From: a bacterium
GTDB taxonomy: Bacteria > Chlamydiota > Chlamydiia > Chlamydiales > SM23-39
Assembly (NCBI GenBank): GCA_021818045.1
Contig: JAKAFF010000015.1
Span: 1 to 13,550, forward strand
Direction of reading: 5' to 3'
DNA length: 13,550 bases
Part shown: one piece after another, positions 11,730 through 13,550 of the stretch
Layout: every line of letters starts with the position of its first letter
Position numbering within the stretch: the stretch's first letter is position 1
Made by a program: the position numbers and the translations under genes
The notes under the pieces: model-generated
What the model was told of the DNA's origin: nothing
The model's database searches: none
What the model saw: the letters and a program-made list of their open reading frames with translations, nothing else

Positions 11730-13550
11730 TTAAGTCAGTTGCACTCTGCCAAGAGGTTGAATGCGGATTTCCGGTACAATTTCTTGATAAGAGACGACGG
11801 CCAGATCGGGGAATTCCCCCTCGATGAGTTTGCGCATGAATCTGCGCACATCGATACCCGACAAAAGCACCGGTGGTTGTCCTCCTAGAGGTGCGGGCTT
11901 GATGGTATTGCGAATAGAGTGAAGGATCAATTGACCCGAATCGGGATCTAACGCTAGATAAGAGCCTGCTGATGTTTGTTTAATGGCGCCTCGCACCATG
12001 TCTTCGATCTCGGGATCTAGCAGATAGACGGACAGAACCGATTGTCCAAGCGAATACTTATAGCTGATATAGCGCTTCAAAGAGGAACGGACATATTCTG
12101 TGAGAAGGACAGTATCTTTTTCTGTTTGAGCCCATTCGCTCAGCGCTTCGAGGATGGTGCGTAAATCCTTGATCGAGATCTGCTCTTGGACAAGGCGGCG
12201 CAAAATGTCTGTCATTTTTTGCAAAGGGACTAGGCGCGTGACCTCTTTGATGAGGTCTGGGAACGATTTTTCGATAAATTCCAAGATTGCGCGCACCTCT
12301 TGGATGCCAATAAATTCTGCTGCGTATTGCCTATAGAACCGAGACAGATGTAAAATGATGACCTCCATGCCGGTCCAGAAGCGAATTCCTGCTTTTTGAA
12401 GGATCTCTTGATATTTCTCATCGACCCAAAGTGCTGGCATCCCCAAAGTGCCCTGCGATGTGGTGAAGGGGATATTGTAGTGGCGCAGCGTCTCTTCGGA
12501 GTCGCCAGTTAAGACGTGTTTGAGGATGATTTTGCCGCGTGTGATGGGAACTTCATTCAGGTGGATGGCGTACTCATTGGCCTCGAAAGTGGGAGAATCT
12601 GTGCGGACATGGACTCCAGGAAAGCGCACGCCTAGATCTTGGTAGAGTGCGTGGCGCATTTTTGGAATCATTTGATCGATAAATGTGACCCCTTGCTTAT
12701 CTTTGCGAATCAGTAAAGAGATGGCAGATCCCACTTCGAGCACGACGGGAAGGGTGAGCGCGTATTCTTCAGGCCCTCCTCCAGAAACGGCGTGTCCTGG
12801 CACGTCCGTATCGATGGCAGAGATGCCTGCCGCAGCTTTTGCAGAGACCCGTTTTGAATTATACCAAAACACGTAGCCAATCGCTGCGATAAACACGGAT
12901 AAGATGAGGAAGGGGATTGCGGGAAACCCCGGAATAAATGCCATGAGCAGTAAAACGCCCCCGGTGATCATCATCGCTTTGGGCTGCTTGAGCAATTGTT
13001 CAGAAATTTCGCGGCCTAAGTGAGCATCTTTGCGCTCGCTCGACACTCGGGTGGTCACGATACCTGCCGTAATTGCGATCATGAGAGCGGGCACTTGCGA
13101 TACGAGACCATCCCCGATGGAGAGCAAGGAGTAGATCTTTGCCGATTGGCCCAAAGACATTCCGTGCATTGTTACCCCGATGATGAGCCCCCCGATGACG
13201 TTGATCGCGGTGATGACGATGCCTGCGATCGCATCCCCTTTGACGAATTTCATCGCGCCATCCATGGCCCCGTACAGCTGGCTCTCTTTTTGCAGGCTCA
13301 AGCGCAGCTCTCTTGCGGTTTGTTGATCGATCACACCGGAGCGCAAGTCGGCATCAATGGACATTTGTTTTCCGGGCATCGCATCCAATGTGAAGCGCGC
13401 TGCGACCTCTGCTACCCGCTCGGCCCCTTTTACAACGACGATAAATTGCACAATTGTGATGATTAAGAAGACAACGCCCCCGACCACATAGTTCCCCCCC
13501 ACCACGAAGTTTCCGAAAGCGAAGATGATTTTTCCTGCATTTTCGTGGAG
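11730..13550 (-). CDS. sctV: Type III secretion export-gate protein SctV (CdsV/LcrD), N-terminus outside window
   Basis: The frame is open to the right edge, so the visible 606 residues lack about the first 100 if the protein has the usual ~700. The GTG at 13505 is internal: the upstream codons read ENAGKIIFAFGNF, a conserved FlhA/LcrD block. Seen: several membrane segments (about GVVFLIITIVQFIVVVKG, GIVITAINVIGGLIIGV, LMIAITAGIVTTRV, and two between the LLKQPK and YNSKRV stretches); the FHIPEP signature region KGAERVAEVAARFTLDAMPG then DADLRSG; and a large cytoplasmic domain ending PEIRIQPLGRVQLT. The cytoplasmic domains form a nonameric ring that receives chaperone-substrate complexes. FlhA is a close relative, but copN and scc1 directly downstream identify the injectisome version. 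It is the first visible gene of the operon. Confidence 0.95.
   Translation of the reverse strand, partial: LHENAGKIIFAFGNFVVGGNYVVGGVVFLIITIVQFIVVVKGAERVAEVAARFTLDAMPGKQMSIDADLRSGVIDQQTARELRLSLQKESQLYGAMDGAMKFVKGDAIAGIVITAINVIGGLIIGVTMHGMSLGQSAKIYSLLSIGDGLVSQVPALMIAITAGIVTTRVSSERKDAHLGREISEQLLKQPKAMMITGGVLLLMAFIPGFPAIPFLILSVFIAAIGYVFWYNSKRVSAKAAAGISAIDTDVPGHAVSGGGPEEYALTLPVVLEVGSAISLLIRKDKQGVTFIDQMIPKMRHALYQDLGVRFPGVHVRTDSPTFEANEYAIHLNEVPITRGKIILKHVLTGDSEETLRHYNIPFTTSQGTLGMPALWVDEKYQEILQKAGIRFWTGMEVIILHLSRFYRQYAAEFIGIQEVRAILEFIEKSFPDLIKEVTRLVPLQKMTDILRRLVQEQISIKDLRTILEALSEWAQTEKDTVLLTEYVRSSLKRYISYKYSLGQSVLSVYLLDPEIEDMVRGAIKQTSAGSYLALDPDSGQLILHSIRNTIKPAPLGGQPPVLLSGIDVRRFMRKLIEGEFPDLAVVSYQEIVPEIRIQPLGRVQLT

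Noticed and set aside
13494..13500. Seven-base C/G tract in sctV as a phase-variation site
   Set aside because: It encodes the conserved Val-Val-Gly-Gly of the family in frame, and seven bases is too short to claim switching.
11730..13550. Flagellar FlhA instead of type III SctV
   Set aside because: The families are close, but copN and scc1 follow within a few bases, which is injectisome context.

Overview
The window reads as a chromosome segment of a member of the Chlamydiota, most likely outside the family Chlamydiaceae. Three things point there. A type III secretion block (sctV/cdsV, copN, scc1) runs directly into malQ on one strand. A SEC-C-tagged methionine aminopeptidase is present. 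The phospholipase-D-like gene, rpmB and malQ lie close together, an arrangement I recall from Chlamydia trachomatis (about CT084-CT090). The mid-range base composition and the sugar genes at the left end argue against a typical Chlamydiaceae genome. The assignment comes from reading protein motifs and gene order, not from a database search.

Layout. Bases 1-2001 (+ strand) hold the end of a surface-sugar cassette: a cut-off GT4 glycosyltransferase, a perosamine-synthase-like aminotransferase and a PglD/PerB-like N-acetyltransferase, each overlapping the next. The strand then switches, with a 17-bp tail-to-tail overlap, and everything from 1985 to 13550 is on the - strand. Read in transcription order from the right edge, this part is: sctV (start outside the window), copN, scc1 and malQ in a tightly coupled operon; an unrecognised protein with hydrophobic segments and a proline-rich tail; a SirB1-like transglutaminase-fold/TPR protein; a small putative exported protein; rpmB (ribosomal protein L28); a membrane-anchored phospholipase-D-like protein; then a second coupled group of a MarC-family membrane protein, truA and map.

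How the genes work together. SctV is the inner-membrane export gate of the type III secretion system. CopN is the gatekeeper/plug effector and Scc1 its class I chaperone. MalQ is linked by a 4-base overlap, so glycogen metabolism is tied transcriptionally to secretion genes. The unrecognised protein just downstream is a candidate secreted substrate by position and composition. The left-hand cassette would make an N-acetylated 4-amino-4,6-dideoxy sugar and attach it to a glycan, which is unexpected in a phylum best known for truncated lipopolysaccharide.

There is no gene-free stretch over 300 bases; the largest gap is about 94 bases. Three of the short gaps each carry a perfect inverted repeat abutting the next start codon (5331-5362, 7642-7667, 8626-8658), the most distinctive non-coding signal here. 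I see no tRNA, rRNA, CRISPR array, insertion sequence or origin.
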